From Alistipes sp. (GTDB lineage: Bacteria > Bacteroidota > Bacteroidia > Bacteroidales > Rikenellaceae): a stretch of DNA of 64,000 bases. Below are positions 51,154 to 59,533 of this stretch, piece after piece (position 1 is the stretch's first letter; each line of letters opens with the position of its first letter). The notes beneath the pieces are model-generated. The model was not told the DNA's origin, searched no databases, and saw nothing but the letters and a program-made list of their open reading frames with translations. The stretch covers positions 62,001 through 126,000 of the forward strand of contig JAHHQK010000002.1 of assembly GCA_020026435.1 (NCBI GenBank). The letters run 5' to 3'. The translations under genes and the position numbers were made by a program.

Positions 51154-51450
51154 CTATTTATCCCGTGCCGATTTACGGCTGTGACATCTGTTGCATAACG
51201 ATTGCAGATTCTCAATATCCAGCGGAGCACCGCCCTTATTGATCGGAATGATGTGGTCGACCATCTGTGCCGGGGTGTGACGTCCCTGACGCAGACACTC
51301 CTCGCAAAGCGGGTGTTTCTGCAACTGCACAAGACGTAGCTTCCGCCATGCTACAGATTGATAGAAGGACGTATTGTGATGGCGATATCCCTCATAAGGC
51401 TTTCGTAGGGGAAGCCACGGCCGTGGTGTGTTTCGTTTCAAACGTGGCAT
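51154..51450 (-). CDS. Phage HNH endonuclease
   Basis: The 98-residue protein has a basic N-terminus and the HNH core: PLCEECLRQGRHTPAQMVDH, then IIPINKGGAPLDIENLQSLC and NRCHSRKS. CxxC pairs (CEEC, CNRC) bind a structural zinc; the VDHI His and the Asn in IENL are catalytic. Such HNH proteins lie next to the terminase in HK97-type phages and are needed for cos cleavage and packaging. Here an integrase gene separates it from the terminase pair. Confidence 0.9.
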   Translation of the reverse strand: MPRLKRNTPRPWLPLRKPYEGYRHHNTSFYQSVAWRKLRLVQLQKHPLCEECLRQGRHTPAQMVDHIIPINKGGAPLDIENLQSLCNRCHSRKSARDK

Positions 51451-51725
51451 CAGCGTATTATATCGGGGTTAACAGGTAATGACGTATCTTCCGTGCGGAA
51501 GCCTTTCACCCGCAGAATTCCAGCTTCGGGGAAACGCTCTCGCAGTGCCTCTGCCGAAAAATCGAAATAGGCAAAGTCGTCCGTAAAAGCAAACTGCTCA
51601 TAATCCAGAAGGTTACGGCGCAGGGCAAGTAGATCGTAGTCATCCCATAACAGGATCTCGCCATTGTGTGTGGCATATTTGCGCTTGCCATTGGTCAAGC
51701 AGAAGATTACTCGATACTCTTTCAT
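51450..51725 (-). CDS. Small phage protein, unknown
   Basis: The 91-residue protein (MKEYRVIFCLTNGKRKYATH, LLWDDYDLLALRRNLLDYEQ, ERFPEAGILRVKGFRTED) starts by a four-base overlap with its upstream neighbour and its TGA overlaps the HNH start. It is likely a real phage gene by packing; no family is recognised. Confidence 0.65.
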   Translation of the reverse strand: MKEYRVIFCLTNGKRKYATHNGEILLWDDYDLLALRRNLLDYEQFAFTDDFAYFDFSAEALRERFPEAGILRVKGFRTEDTSLPVNPDIIR

Positions 51726-51994
51726 ACCAGGCGTTGTTTATAGTCCTTCAGTTCGATGAACAGTTGTAGCTCCAAGCGAACAATACTTGCCGCAGGATAG
51801 CGTCCGCTCTTTCGGCCGCGCACATACTTGCGGTGCAGACGTTGCAGGAAAATCTCGGCATCGCGCCTGTCAATCTGCTCCGCGATAAGTTCATAGCCCA
51901 ATGGTGTATCCGTGGATGGCGGAATGATGATCTGGAATCGGTTCTGCGCATAATTGTAGCAGAGGGACACGATTTGGATGGGTATCTCATTCAT
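51722..51994 (-). CDS. Small phage protein, unknown
   Basis: The start is the ATG at 51994 (MNEIPIQIVSLCYNYAQNRF); the longer open frame upstream overlaps the ATPase gene and is not used. The 90-residue product contains TPLGYELIAEQIDRRDAEIF and LQRLHRKYVRGRKSGRYPAA. It lies 10 bp after the ATPase gene and overlaps the next by 4 bp. Function unknown. Confidence 0.65.
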   Translation of the reverse strand: MNEIPIQIVSLCYNYAQNRFQIIIPPSTDTPLGYELIAEQIDRRDAEIFLQRLHRKYVRGRKSGRYPAASIVRLELQLFIELKDYKQRLV

Positions 51995-52004
51995 AACATA
52001 CTGA

Positions 52005-52643
52005 TCATTTACGCAGGCTCTCGCCGCTGAAATGGACACTTCGACACAGATGCGCCAGGCGATCCATCGTGCGCTCGCCATAGCGGTTGTAAATCTGTTC
52101 TTCACAGAGGTTCGTAGTGATAAAGACCGGACGATGATAGCGCTCGGCCGCATTAAGCACCAGATTGAAACCCTCATATCGTTCGCCATAATCATTGAGC
52201 ATCGGCTCGACACCCAACTCATCGATAGCCGGAAACGATGAATGCAACAACCGATCAATGTAAAGCCACGGCCGGTGGCTGCGAAACGTTTGCTGATCGG
52301 GAATCTCCCTGCCCATATCCTGCGCATGGACGGGCTGCAATACGCGGTTCTTCATACGGAACAGTACTGGGAGAACCCCGTTCAGAATTACGCTCTTGCC
52401 CCGTCCGCAATCGCCCATCAGAAGCAGGCCTTTATCCTGCGTAGAGATCATCCACGCAATAATATCTTCATATTCGGGCAAATGGTGATATTGCTCGAAA
52501 GTGGAGTCCACGGAGCGGAAAATTGCCCGAAAAAGTTGATTGCAGGTCGCCCTGTCTCCCCAAGACCACGACCATATTTCGCGATGATCGAGCACGCCCT
52601 CGCGGGTCATCTGCGAAATCAGTTGAGTAATGTTGTTTGCCAT
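52005..52643 (-). CDS. DnaC/IstB-like AAA+ ATPase, helicase loader
   Basis: The 212-residue ATPase has an N-terminal helical part, Walker A GLLLMGDCGRGKSVILNGVL (GDCGRGKS), Walker B SFPAIDELGVEPML, and sensor-1-like RPVFITTNLCEEQIYNRYGE. It resembles phage DnaC-type loaders that place the host replicative helicase at the phage origin. The preceding gene, a winged-helix/DnaD-like initiator, supports this. Confidence 0.85.
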   Translation of the reverse strand: MANNITQLISQMTREGVLDHREIWSWSWGDRATCNQLFRAIFRSVDSTFEQYHHLPEYEDIIAWMISTQDKGLLLMGDCGRGKSVILNGVLPVLFRMKNRVLQPVHAQDMGREIPDQQTFRSHRPWLYIDRLLHSSFPAIDELGVEPMLNDYGERYEGFNLVLNAAERYHRPVFITTNLCEEQIYNRYGERTMDRLAHLCRSVHFSGESLRK

Positions 52644-52648
52644 AATAT

Positions 52649-53002
52649 CTATCGATTGGTTTCAGTATCCGTTTTGCCTGCATCTCGCAGTTTGTCGATG
52701 TAATGTTGTCGCCGTTGCGCATCTTTGCGCTGCATAATTTGCCCGATACGTTGTCCGTATTGTCGGTCGCATTGTTGTGTCGTATGACGCAACGAGAACA
52801 ATCCGGCCCAGTTATTCGCCATACTTTGATCGACAATGGCGGACGCAAGAACGACATCATCCTCCGAGAGCCGACGAAGCATAGTGAGGCATTTTTTTGC
52901 GCCCATCTCACTCCGATAGCTCTCATGCCGCAGTTGCTTGTATTCAAACCAGGTCGCCAGCACCGCACGCCACGGCTCATCAAGAGAATCCAGGAACTGC
53001 CC
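52649..53002 (-). CDS. C-terminal segment of DnaD-like replication protein, in frame after TAG
   Basis: Continuing the 53003-53530 frame past one TAG, this reads GQFLDSLDEPWRAVLATWFE, then YKQLRHESYRSEMGAKKCLT and VDQSMANNWAGLFSLRHTTQ, a pattern common at the C-termini of phage replication initiators (helical domain with SxANNWxGLF). It ends with TAG just before the ATPase. A GTG at 52963 could start a free 104-residue product, but would drop the FLDSLDEPWR segment that clearly belongs. Confidence 0.65.
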   Translation of the reverse strand, partial: GQFLDSLDEPWRAVLATWFEYKQLRHESYRSEMGAKKCLTMLRRLSEDDVVLASAIVDQSMANNWAGLFSLRHTTQQCDRQYGQRIGQIMQRKDAQRRQHYIDKLRDAGKTDTETNR

Positions 53003-53530
53003 CTAATTGAATCGTTGGACTTCTCTCTTTTTGGCGCAACTTTTTCTCTCTTGCGACGTAGCCGTCAGCTTTTCTTTTTTCTTGATTTTTTCTTTTATAA
53101 TATCTCTGTTTAGTTTATATATGTGTTCATTTTGAAACGCAGTCTGCAACACAAAATCCCCATTTGTACCCTCCTGTGTTTCACATTGTATTGCAAACTG
53201 TGTTGCAGATTGTGTTGCAGAGTCCGTTTCAATTTGAAATACAGGAGGACTCTCCAATGCAATAAGCCGATAGGTACAGCAAGTATTGCCCCCGTGCGAC
53301 CGAAAGGCTATACGCCCCATTTTGCGCAACCGCTCCCTCTCACGGTAGATTGTGGTGCGTGACAATCCGGTGCGAAGTTCCAAAAGAGAATAGGGAACTT
53401 TCATAGCCGGACGCCAGCCACTTCGATTGGAGATGGACATCAGAGCATGCCACAACGAAATGGCCGAGGCTGGAAGCGGATTGGCCTCCAACCAATCGTA
53501 GAAGAGTTTTATTTCCGTCAGATAGTTCAT
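53003..53530 (-). CDS. Winged-helix replication initiator, N-terminal part (ends at in-frame TAG)
   Basis: The 175-residue product opens MNYLTEIKLFYDWLEANPLP, then a winged helix: SAISLWHALMSISNRSGWRP, VPYSLLELRTGLSRTTIYRE, RERLRKMGRIAFRSHGGNTC. After a linker it ends in a basic KKKEKLTATSQERKSCAKKR and QRFN, TAG. The frame is open for another 117 codons with the expected C-terminal replication domain (293 residues in total). It should recognise the phage origin and recruit the ATPase encoded downstream. Confidence 0.75.
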   Translation of the reverse strand: MNYLTEIKLFYDWLEANPLPASAISLWHALMSISNRSGWRPAMKVPYSLLELRTGLSRTTIYRERERLRKMGRIAFRSHGGNTCCTYRLIALESPPVFQIETDSATQSATQFAIQCETQEGTNGDFVLQTAFQNEHIYKLNRDIIKEKIKKKEKLTATSQERKSCAKKREVQRFN

Positions 53531-53877
53531 CGCTTCAACCGGTTATACTGGCGCAGTATACGGTCGAATTCTGTGGCATTATCACCCGTCACGGATTCCA
53601 CGGAAGATTCACCCGGCTCCAGGGCGTACCCCATATGTCGCATGATATCGCGCTTGCTGATACGAATGCCGTTATTACACCTCTTGCGCTCGATGTTGTA
53701 CTTGATACAGTCCCTATCAAGTTGCCGAAGGCCCTTGCCCAACATATCAGCGGCCTCCTGCCGCGTGATGTAGACATCACAGGTAGAAGAACCGTCCAGA
53801 CAACGGAGTTCATTCAGGCTACTTTGCAACGACAGCAACTCCGTCTGAATCTTATTGAGGATATCAATATACTTCAT
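53527..53877 (-). CDS. Small helix-turn-helix DNA-binding protein
   Basis: The 116-residue protein has a leucine-rich helical N-terminus (ILNKIQTELLSLQSSLNELR) and a MerR/excisionase-like HTH, VYITRQEAADMLGKGLRQLD (residues about 34-54) with CIKYNIERKRCNNGIRISKR. Such proteins are common in Bacteroidetes mobile elements as excisionases or regulators. It overlaps the replication gene start by 4 bp, so both are co-transcribed. Confidence 0.8.
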   Translation of the reverse strand: MKYIDILNKIQTELLSLQSSLNELRCLDGSSTCDVYITRQEAADMLGKGLRQLDRDCIKYNIERKRCNNGIRISKRDIMRHMGYALEPGESSVESVTGDNATEFDRILRQYNRLKR

Positions 53878-53929
53878 AGCATCGCTGTTTTATTCCCGGA
53901 ACAAAATTCCGAACAATAAAAACAGAAAG

Positions 53930-53958
53930 TGCAGGGAGTCCAGGCTGAACTCCCTGCA
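53930..53958 (-). terminator. Hairpin terminator after the RteC-like gene
   Basis: TGCAGGGAGT (53930-53939) pairs with ACTCCCTGCA (53949-53958). On the minus strand the stem is followed by CTTTCTGTTTTTATTG, a T-rich tract, so it can end transcription from the 54584 gene. The gap 53878-53989 also holds a small CGGAA/TTCCG inverted repeat near 53897. Confidence 0.65.
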
Positions 53959-53989
53959 ATAAAGTTCTCACACCGCTGTAAATCAACAG

Positions 53990-54584
53990 CTAAATTTTAA
54001 GACTTCCAGTCAGGCAGGTCACAAGGTGCGAGATAAAGGCCGCAGGATTACGTTTGATGTTGAGAATAGTATCCCGCTCGTTATAGGCACTCGATTCTGA
54101 AATGGAAAGATGCAGTTTCTCGGCTACAGATGATACAACGCGGGCATAGGCCGCAGGTTTGCCTCGATCATCAACAATAGCCTCTGCACGGCACAATGCT
54201 GTGAGAAGTTCTAACAAATCTCGCTTGGTGAACTTTTCCAAATTCCACCGGAACGGTGACGATTCGGGCGAGCGTACGGGAATAAATAAATCCGGAAAGG
54301 TAAGCCGCTTTTCGTTTTGGGCGATGAGCGTGTTGATGTTGGCTCGACAACGATGGATTAACGCATTGTGCGGCTCATTTTTTTTTGCGGAGAACCCGCG
54401 AAAGTTGGGATTTGAGATCTTGCAGTTGGAAATCGATCTCGAGATAACCGGCCGTCCCAGCGACAAAATCCCGCAACTTGGCCTGAAATGCAACGAACGC
54501 AGCATCCAGCTCCGCATAATCCATCTTCTGTGAGTCTCCGCTCACAACCGCTTGCATAAAGCGGCAATCGTGTAATTCTTGCAT
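53990..54584 (-). pseudogene. RteC-like regulator, frameshifted in a run of nine A
   Basis: Two frames make up one RteC-like protein. The first (54584-54375) reads MDYAELDAAFVAFQAKLRDF, GYLEIDFQLQDLKSQLSRVL, RKKK and stops at TGA. The second, one base over, continues NEPHNALIHRCRANINTLIA, KRLTFPDLFIPVRSPESSPF, RWNLEKFTKRDLLELLTALC and ends at 53990. The switch lies in T9 of the plus strand (54378-54386; A9 in the gene). Removing one A joins RKK to NEPHNA and gives about 197 residues, as expected for this family found in Bacteroides mobile elements. It may be natural slippage, decay or a homopolymer error. Confidence 0.7.
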
Positions 54585-54819
54585 TGGTTGTAGTTTATGA
54601 ATTAGGATAAAAGAATCTTTCTACGTTTTAGAATAATATTCCGACTTTAATACATTTTGTTTATTCAGTTTATTGTACATATAATTTTTCACAATATTGA
54701 TGTATAATAAACGCCCCATACTTCTTGAATTATTTTTTTAATATATTTGTAAAGAGAGAATATGTCGCATATAGTTTTACGTATTTATGTAAACTATATG
54801 CTTTTGTCATTATACGAAT
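54585..54819. other. AT-rich intergenic region at the prophage-defence border
   Basis: Composition drops sharply to AT-rich here. It should carry the start signals for the restriction gene; TATATTTG at 54742-54749 is a good -7 element on the plus strand, though no TTTG lies about 20 nt upstream. No RNA gene or ORF is supported. Confidence 0.45.
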
Positions 54820-56217
54820 ATGGGTGAAAAAATTAACCGTTCATGGCATGAGAACTTTGTTAAATATACAAAGTCGATAGCTGACCATCCGAATTATGCC
54901 GGTTTGCATATTACTAAGGGCAAGGATGGTCGTGTAAAATGGGTCGTAACCGGGAAATCAGAAGAGGGTCAATTACGACAAACATGGTGGAATAATAAAA
55001 TGCAAGAGCTAGGGGTGAAATCAATGGCAGAAGCTGCCCGAATAATTCACCCCACCAAACAACATGTGTGTCAATGTTGTGGAAAATCGCTCAGCATATA
55101 TTACGAGTATCCCAATAAGCGCACATTAAAGCGTCTGCATCATATACTTGGCATTACCTTCAAACAATCTGACTATACCATAAAAGAGATTATAGAAAAA
55201 CTATGTGACAATAAAACAAAACTACTCAAAGTCGCATCATTATTTGGTATTAATCAATTTCGCAACAAAGATGATTTAATAAACCAAATATATTCTACCC
55301 ATCGCAATGGCTCAACGTTGCTATCACCAGGTGTTATGAGCAATCCGCCGGACCGTTTCGATGGGTTCCACTCAGATGGATTATGTTGTAGAGAAAAAAC
55401 AGATATCGGACGCCATGCCGATAATATGAGAAACTATGGTCAGGATAGGCGAGCATACGAACATTGGTCTGATGGGAATTACAATCTTGCCAATGCAATA
55501 ATGACAAAATTCTCTATTGGGAAACGTATGTATCAATGTCTCATATGCGGTAAAACAGATAAAATGAGTGCAGACCATATCGGTCCAATATCTCTTGGCT
55601 TTTGTCATAGTCAGTATAACTTTGCACCAATGTGTAGGTCTTGCAATAGTGCAAAGAACAATAGATTTACCTTAGAGGATGTCAAAAAACTGATAGCACT
55701 TGAATCTCAAGAAATTCAAGTTATTAGTTGGCATTCTAAATATGTATGGGATGCGCTAAAGATGAAAGTATCATCAGATGAAGATGCCAAAAAGTTGAGT
55801 TCTATAATGGTTTCCTGCCATCATAATATTCTTCATTTGCTATCTATTATATACAAAGCTACCGGAGAAACGTTCTTAAGAAATTATTTACACCCTGAAT
55901 ACTCCTTATTCAAATATAAGATCAAGAATTTCAACCCGTTAAATATATCCAAGTTAGAAATTGAGGAAATTTCAAGCAATAGCCGAAATAATATAAAGAA
56001 CAGTCAACGTATAGTTCGAATTGCCTTTGAAACCCTAAAAGAATTTGACAAGAAAAATAATCGTCGCACACGCTTCTACACAGATACGGTGAAAGATTCT
56101 ATCAATGATGTTATTACACTAATCAAGCAAAACAACTTTAAGGATGCAGATATATTATTAAGAAAGGCCATACAACATCTAACTTCCACAATAATCTCAA
56201 AAGAAACCGCAGAATGA
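54820..56217 (+). CDS. Type IIS restriction endonuclease, Alw26I/Eco31I/Esp3I family
   Basis: This 465-residue protein opens MGEKINRSWHENFVKYTKSI, ADHPNYAGLHITKGKDGRVK and WVVTGKSEEGQLRQTWWNNK, the N-terminal pattern of the Alw26I/Eco31I/Esp3I family (recognition of (N)GTCTC, cutting outside the site). An HNH-type nuclease core lies at about residues 240-290: MYQCLICGKTDKMSADHIGP and NFAPMCRSCNSAKNNRF, with CxxC zinc ligands, the catalytic His of SADHIG and Asn of CNSAKNN. Members normally travel with one m5C and one N6-adenine methyltransferase, exactly as here downstream. The target is likely related to GTCTC but not readable from sequence. Confidence 0.85.
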   Translation: MGEKINRSWHENFVKYTKSIADHPNYAGLHITKGKDGRVKWVVTGKSEEGQLRQTWWNNKMQELGVKSMAEAARIIHPTKQHVCQCCGKSLSIYYEYPNKRTLKRLHHILGITFKQSDYTIKEIIEKLCDNKTKLLKVASLFGINQFRNKDDLINQIYSTHRNGSTLLSPGVMSNPPDRFDGFHSDGLCCREKTDIGRHADNMRNYGQDRRAYEHWSDGNYNLANAIMTKFSIGKRMYQCLICGKTDKMSADHIGPISLGFCHSQYNFAPMCRSCNSAKNNRFTLEDVKKLIALESQEIQVISWHSKYVWDALKMKVSSDEDAKKLSSIMVSCHHNILHLLSIIYKATGETFLRNYLHPEYSLFKYKIKNFNPLNISKLEIEEISSNSRNNIKNSQRIVRIAFETLKEFDKKNNRRTRFYTDTVKDSINDVITLIKQNNFKDADILLRKAIQHLTSTIISKETAE

Positions 56218-56218
56218 G

Positions 56219-56260
56219 AAAGAAAATAACGAGAAGTTAAACCTTCTCGTTATTTTCTTT
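56219..56260. terminator. Bidirectional terminator between restriction and modification genes
   Basis: AAAGAAAATAACGAGAAG (56219-56236) and CTTCTCGTTATTTTCTTT (56243-56260) form a perfect 18-bp stem with loop TTAAAC. It lies between the convergent nuclease and m5C methyltransferase genes; the stop of the latter (TAA on the minus strand, 56237-56239) sits in its loop. Confidence 0.85.
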
Positions 56261-57406
56261 TTGCAAATTGTAGAACTCTTCAAAAGTAATATCTCCCTGC
56301 ATTAACAAATCATATGGGCTAGGCTGCCGTAGATCTAATTCAAGCTCCAACGCTCCGCCGCCATCTTCAATAACGGGTAAACTACCGATGGCCTCTTTTA
56401 CCGTTACAATGTGCGGAAGAGTACGATCCTCATTACTAAATAATGCTTTTGGCTGCGCAATCGTTATGTTCTCCGTCGAACCTATTATAAATACACGTCT
56501 TCTTTTTTGAGGAACCCCAAAATCCTCCGCATTGAGTTTCAGCGGGTTATTTACAAAATATCCAATCTCCTTAAATGCCGTAACGATCTCCTTAAACGCC
56601 TCGCCTTTTCTCATTGTCAAGATGCCAGGCACATTCTCCATAATAAAGAATTTAGGCTTTATTATTTTAACAAGTGCCACAAATTCTTTGAACAGTCGAT
56701 TGCGTTCATCGTTAGGATTACGCCAACCAGCATATGAGAACCCTTGGCACGGAGGACCGCCTACAATAACATCGATTTGGTAACCATTGCAGGCATTTAC
56801 TAATGCAGATTTTACATCGTCTTTAGTTATATCGCCAAGAATAAAGTTTTGCTCTGGAGTATGTTTGCTATGATTATATTTATTCGTCAACATGATATTT
56901 TTATCAATCTCATTGGTCGCAATTAGATTGAATCCATTCATGGAGAATCCTTCAGACATACCCCCACAACCCGCAAATAAATCCACGAAGTTATATGATG
57001 TCAAGTATGGCTTTATTAACGTAGACACAAATCGAGCTAGCAGAGGGGGAACGGCATTACCAATCTGTTTATATTGAGAAGCTTTTGACCCCTGGAATAT
57101 GAAACTATCAGGGAAAGATTGAAGTCTAGCAGCCTCTCTATTTGACATTACTCTATTTTGTGATGGATGAAGATTACACCCATTACCCACTCTATTAAAA
57201 TATGTCGCAATAGTATAACTGGGTTTATCCCAACTTAAACGGCCATAATACGTTGTACGTCCACCTGTCGCCCGAATGTTTGATAGCCGAGTATCCGTAA
57301 CTGACAATGGAATATCTTGCCAGTTACCGCCCTCAGGGATGTATACTGCTACTTGAGCCTCCCGTTTCCCCATTTTGAAGGCAATATGATTATAAATCTT
57401 CCTCAT
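56237..57406 (-). CDS. DNA cytosine-5 methyltransferase of the type IIS system
   Basis: The 389-residue enzyme is circularly permuted relative to most m5C methyltransferases: the N-terminal half carries target-recognition-like and motif IX/X features (RMSNREAARLQSFPDSFIFQ, YKQIGNAVPPLLARFV), and only then motif I YNFVDLFAGCGGMSEGFSMN, motif IV VGGPPCQGFSYAGWRNPNDE (catalytic Cys), motif VI FFIMENVPGILTMRKG and motif VIII GVPQKRRRVFIIGSTENIT. Permutation of this kind is known in type IIS methyltransferases. It should methylate one strand of the asymmetric site. Its start is 0 bp from the stop of the adenine methyltransferase gene, so the two are co-transcribed. Confidence 0.9.
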   Translation of the reverse strand: MRKIYNHIAFKMGKREAQVAVYIPEGGNWQDIPLSVTDTRLSNIRATGGRTTYYGRLSWDKPSYTIATYFNRVGNGCNLHPSQNRVMSNREAARLQSFPDSFIFQGSKASQYKQIGNAVPPLLARFVSTLIKPYLTSYNFVDLFAGCGGMSEGFSMNGFNLIATNEIDKNIMLTNKYNHSKHTPEQNFILGDITKDDVKSALVNACNGYQIDVIVGGPPCQGFSYAGWRNPNDERNRLFKEFVALVKIIKPKFFIMENVPGILTMRKGEAFKEIVTAFKEIGYFVNNPLKLNAEDFGVPQKRRRVFIIGSTENITIAQPKALFSNEDRTLPHIVTVKEAIGSLPVIEDGGGALELELDLRQPSPYDLLMQGDITFEEFYNLQKENNEKV

Positions 57407-59230
57407 TTATGAAATGTATTCTAATTCTTCTTTCGACAATCCATACAGACCGCCAATGTAGCAATTTAATTCTTTTTCATCTTTGAACGAACCTTCAACA
57501 TCTATTAACGATAAATCAACAATAGGAAGTTCGTCAATCTCGTAATTATTAATATGGTTATTTGAACTTGTTACTTTAAATCGCCAATTCATTAAACTAC
57601 TATTCAAAAGTATGTATAATTTGGCAAGAATAGTGGCATCACTTGATATATAATTACATGAATTCCCCAATACATCATTAGGCTCACAGAATATAAATTT
57701 AAGTCGTTTTTTACACGCAGTATTGGAAATCTGTGGACAAACAAGACGCCGTCTATTATAATCTAAATTTAAAAAATCAGCCGACCTTGTAGCCAAAAAA
57801 TCTGGAATCACATACTCATGATTACAATCTCTGATGTCATTATCAGAAAGCATATTACCTCGCACCAAACGTATCCCCGTTGGCTCTGTTGTAATATATT
57901 TTTTACATAGGGTAAGATCTAACTCGCCTCGTCGATTCCTAACCCCATGGCACTCTTTTAATTTCTTATATTTTGATAATTTCTCTAATATCCGCCAGCC
58001 TATTTCGGGAATGCAAGGGACCTCATATTGCGCCCCAAATATCTTAACCACATTATTTATATCGACACTAAAAGATTTTCCTTCCTGAGTAATCTTAATC
58101 ATAGATGTCCGGACCTGTTTTTGCAGGTAAAATATATTTGTTGCCTGTGAAACATTCTCAAACAACGCATCTTTCTCAGAATAATAAACTATAGCGCGAA
58201 CATTATGCTGCGTCAGCATATGTCTTCGAAGAGCAGTTGCAGACTTATCCGCAAAAAGCGTCGATGGGCAAATGACCCCCAACTCTCCTTTGGGTTTAAG
58301 CATATGCAACATGGCTTCAATCGAAATCTGATAATAATTCAGCATACCTTCTATCGAAAATTCATATTCTTCCGAGGTTCTGAAATATCGTATCAGACTT
58401 TTTGTGGTTTTAATCACATCCTCCCCATGTTTTTGACCAGATGGTTTTAGCACCCAATAAGGTGGATTGGATACTATTATATCAAAACCAGATTGCACCA
58501 ATCCATTAAAATCCGTATTGTTTAAAGGATGTTCCACAATGAACGACGGATTAGTTTTTACCAACGCATTGCGCAAGATAATCATAGAGAGTATTTTTTC
58601 ACAAACCTCATCGTCAAGATTTCGACAATACGAGATTGCTTTTAATCTTGTTATATTGATTGCAATGGGGTCTATATCAATAGCATAAACCTGCTCCAAT
58701 ACTGCACTTTGTTTATCGATCCCGTACGTCTTACTTAAACATTCCACAATCTCTTCGTAGAACCGACCAGTACCGCAAGCAAAATCCAAAATATTTGCGC
58801 TCTTAATATTTCCCGCATAATTAGCAATCGTCGTATCGACAATCTGCCTGGTAATATCCTTACGCGTATACACAGAACCTGTTTCAATTCGATTCTGTTT
58901 AGACTTTGAGCGCGTTATCTTCCCTCCTGCAAATGTTATAACCGTATTGAGAAATTTGATGTGCAGTTGCTCACACAACATAACGACATCTTCAGAATCG
59001 TCAAGCTCGACCCCTCTTGCTATGTGAGGTTGTTCAAAGAGCGATCGAAAAAAACGGTCACCATTCTCCGCATCTCGTCGTTTTAGATACAATTCTATAA
59101 GACCGTTAACAATAGAATAATGCACATTATAAGCCACGGAATTGACATCCTCCACATCCCTATAGTGATCTCGCAAATAATTATATATATATATATTCTC
59201 CAGGGCTATAAGCCTATCTATTGCACTCAT
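57407..59230 (-). CDS. Adenine-N6 DNA methyltransferase of the type IIS system
   Basis: I choose the ATG at 59230 (MSAIDRLIALENIYIYNYLR) because the -7 box at 59253-59260 lies just upstream; the ATG at 59242 would leave almost no leader, and a longer frame begins at 59281. The about 607-residue enzyme has motif X-like GSVYTRKDITRQIVDTTIAN, motif I ANILDFACGTGRFYEEIVEC, IDIDPIAINITRLKAISYCR, and catalytic IIVSNPPYWVLKPSG (NPPY). Motif order is gamma-type. A C-terminal region of about 250 residues should recognise DNA. It methylates the second strand of the site. Confidence 0.88.
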   Translation of the reverse strand: MSAIDRLIALENIYIYNYLRDHYRDVEDVNSVAYNVHYSIVNGLIELYLKRRDAENGDRFFRSLFEQPHIARGVELDDSEDVVMLCEQLHIKFLNTVITFAGGKITRSKSKQNRIETGSVYTRKDITRQIVDTTIANYAGNIKSANILDFACGTGRFYEEIVECLSKTYGIDKQSAVLEQVYAIDIDPIAINITRLKAISYCRNLDDEVCEKILSMIILRNALVKTNPSFIVEHPLNNTDFNGLVQSGFDIIVSNPPYWVLKPSGQKHGEDVIKTTKSLIRYFRTSEEYEFSIEGMLNYYQISIEAMLHMLKPKGELGVICPSTLFADKSATALRRHMLTQHNVRAIVYYSEKDALFENVSQATNIFYLQKQVRTSMIKITQEGKSFSVDINNVVKIFGAQYEVPCIPEIGWRILEKLSKYKKLKECHGVRNRRGELDLTLCKKYITTEPTGIRLVRGNMLSDNDIRDCNHEYVIPDFLATRSADFLNLDYNRRRLVCPQISNTACKKRLKFIFCEPNDVLGNSCNYISSDATILAKLYILLNSSLMNWRFKVTSSNNHINNYEIDELPIVDLSLIDVEGSFKDEKELNCYIGGLYGLSKEELEYIS

Positions 59231-59252
59231 AATCAATTCCATAATTATGACA

Positions 59253-59260
59253 CAAAGATA
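59253..59260 (-). promoter_or_regulatory. -7 element of the methyltransferase operon
   Basis: On the minus strand TATCTTTG at 59253-59260 matches TAnnTTTG. No good TTTG is visible 20 nt upstream. It sets the start of the adenine methyltransferase near 59230. Confidence 0.55.
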
Positions 59261-59533
59261 ATCAAAAAAATTGGACGCCACACCATTTTTAGGGATTTAG
59301 TTCTTCCTTACTGCCATTCTTCTATTGTACGGCAATTTATATATCTACTAAAAATTAACAAGTCCCATCATAGGTATTTCCGGCATAAAGCCACCTTACA
59401 ATTGTGATTCATAATTAAGTAATTTTACCCTCCCCATTACTTAAAATTATGCCAAAAACCGCTATCCGTCATTTACCAATTGATTATTGATAATTTTGTC
59501 TTTCCCCTTCTTAAATATCTTATTGATTATCCT

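Larger units (their letters stand above)
27001..54584. mobile_element. HK97-type siphophage prophage at tRNA-Ser
   Basis: Order along the minus strand is replication (winged-helix initiator, DnaC-like ATPase), HNH, second integrase, small and large terminase, portal, protease, capsid, connectors, tail tube, chaperones, methyltransferases, tail tip, lysozyme, tape measure and fibre. The left end abuts tRNA-Ser(CGA) and a frameshifted integrase. No copy of the tRNA 3' end is visible to the right, so the far attachment site lies beyond 64000 or is lost. Several genes are interrupted, which may mean the prophage is degenerating, or reflect sequence errors. The AT-rich block 54.6-64 kb may be its cargo or a neighbouring island. 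Confidence 0.85.

Noticed and set aside
28695..54584. Wholesale TAG recoding to glutamine in the phage
   Set aside because: At least five genes appear to end properly at TAG. The TAG at 40911 lies directly before and in frame with the ATG of the adenine methyltransferase, so reading it as sense would fuse two unrelated proteins. No CTA-anticodon tRNA is visible in the window.
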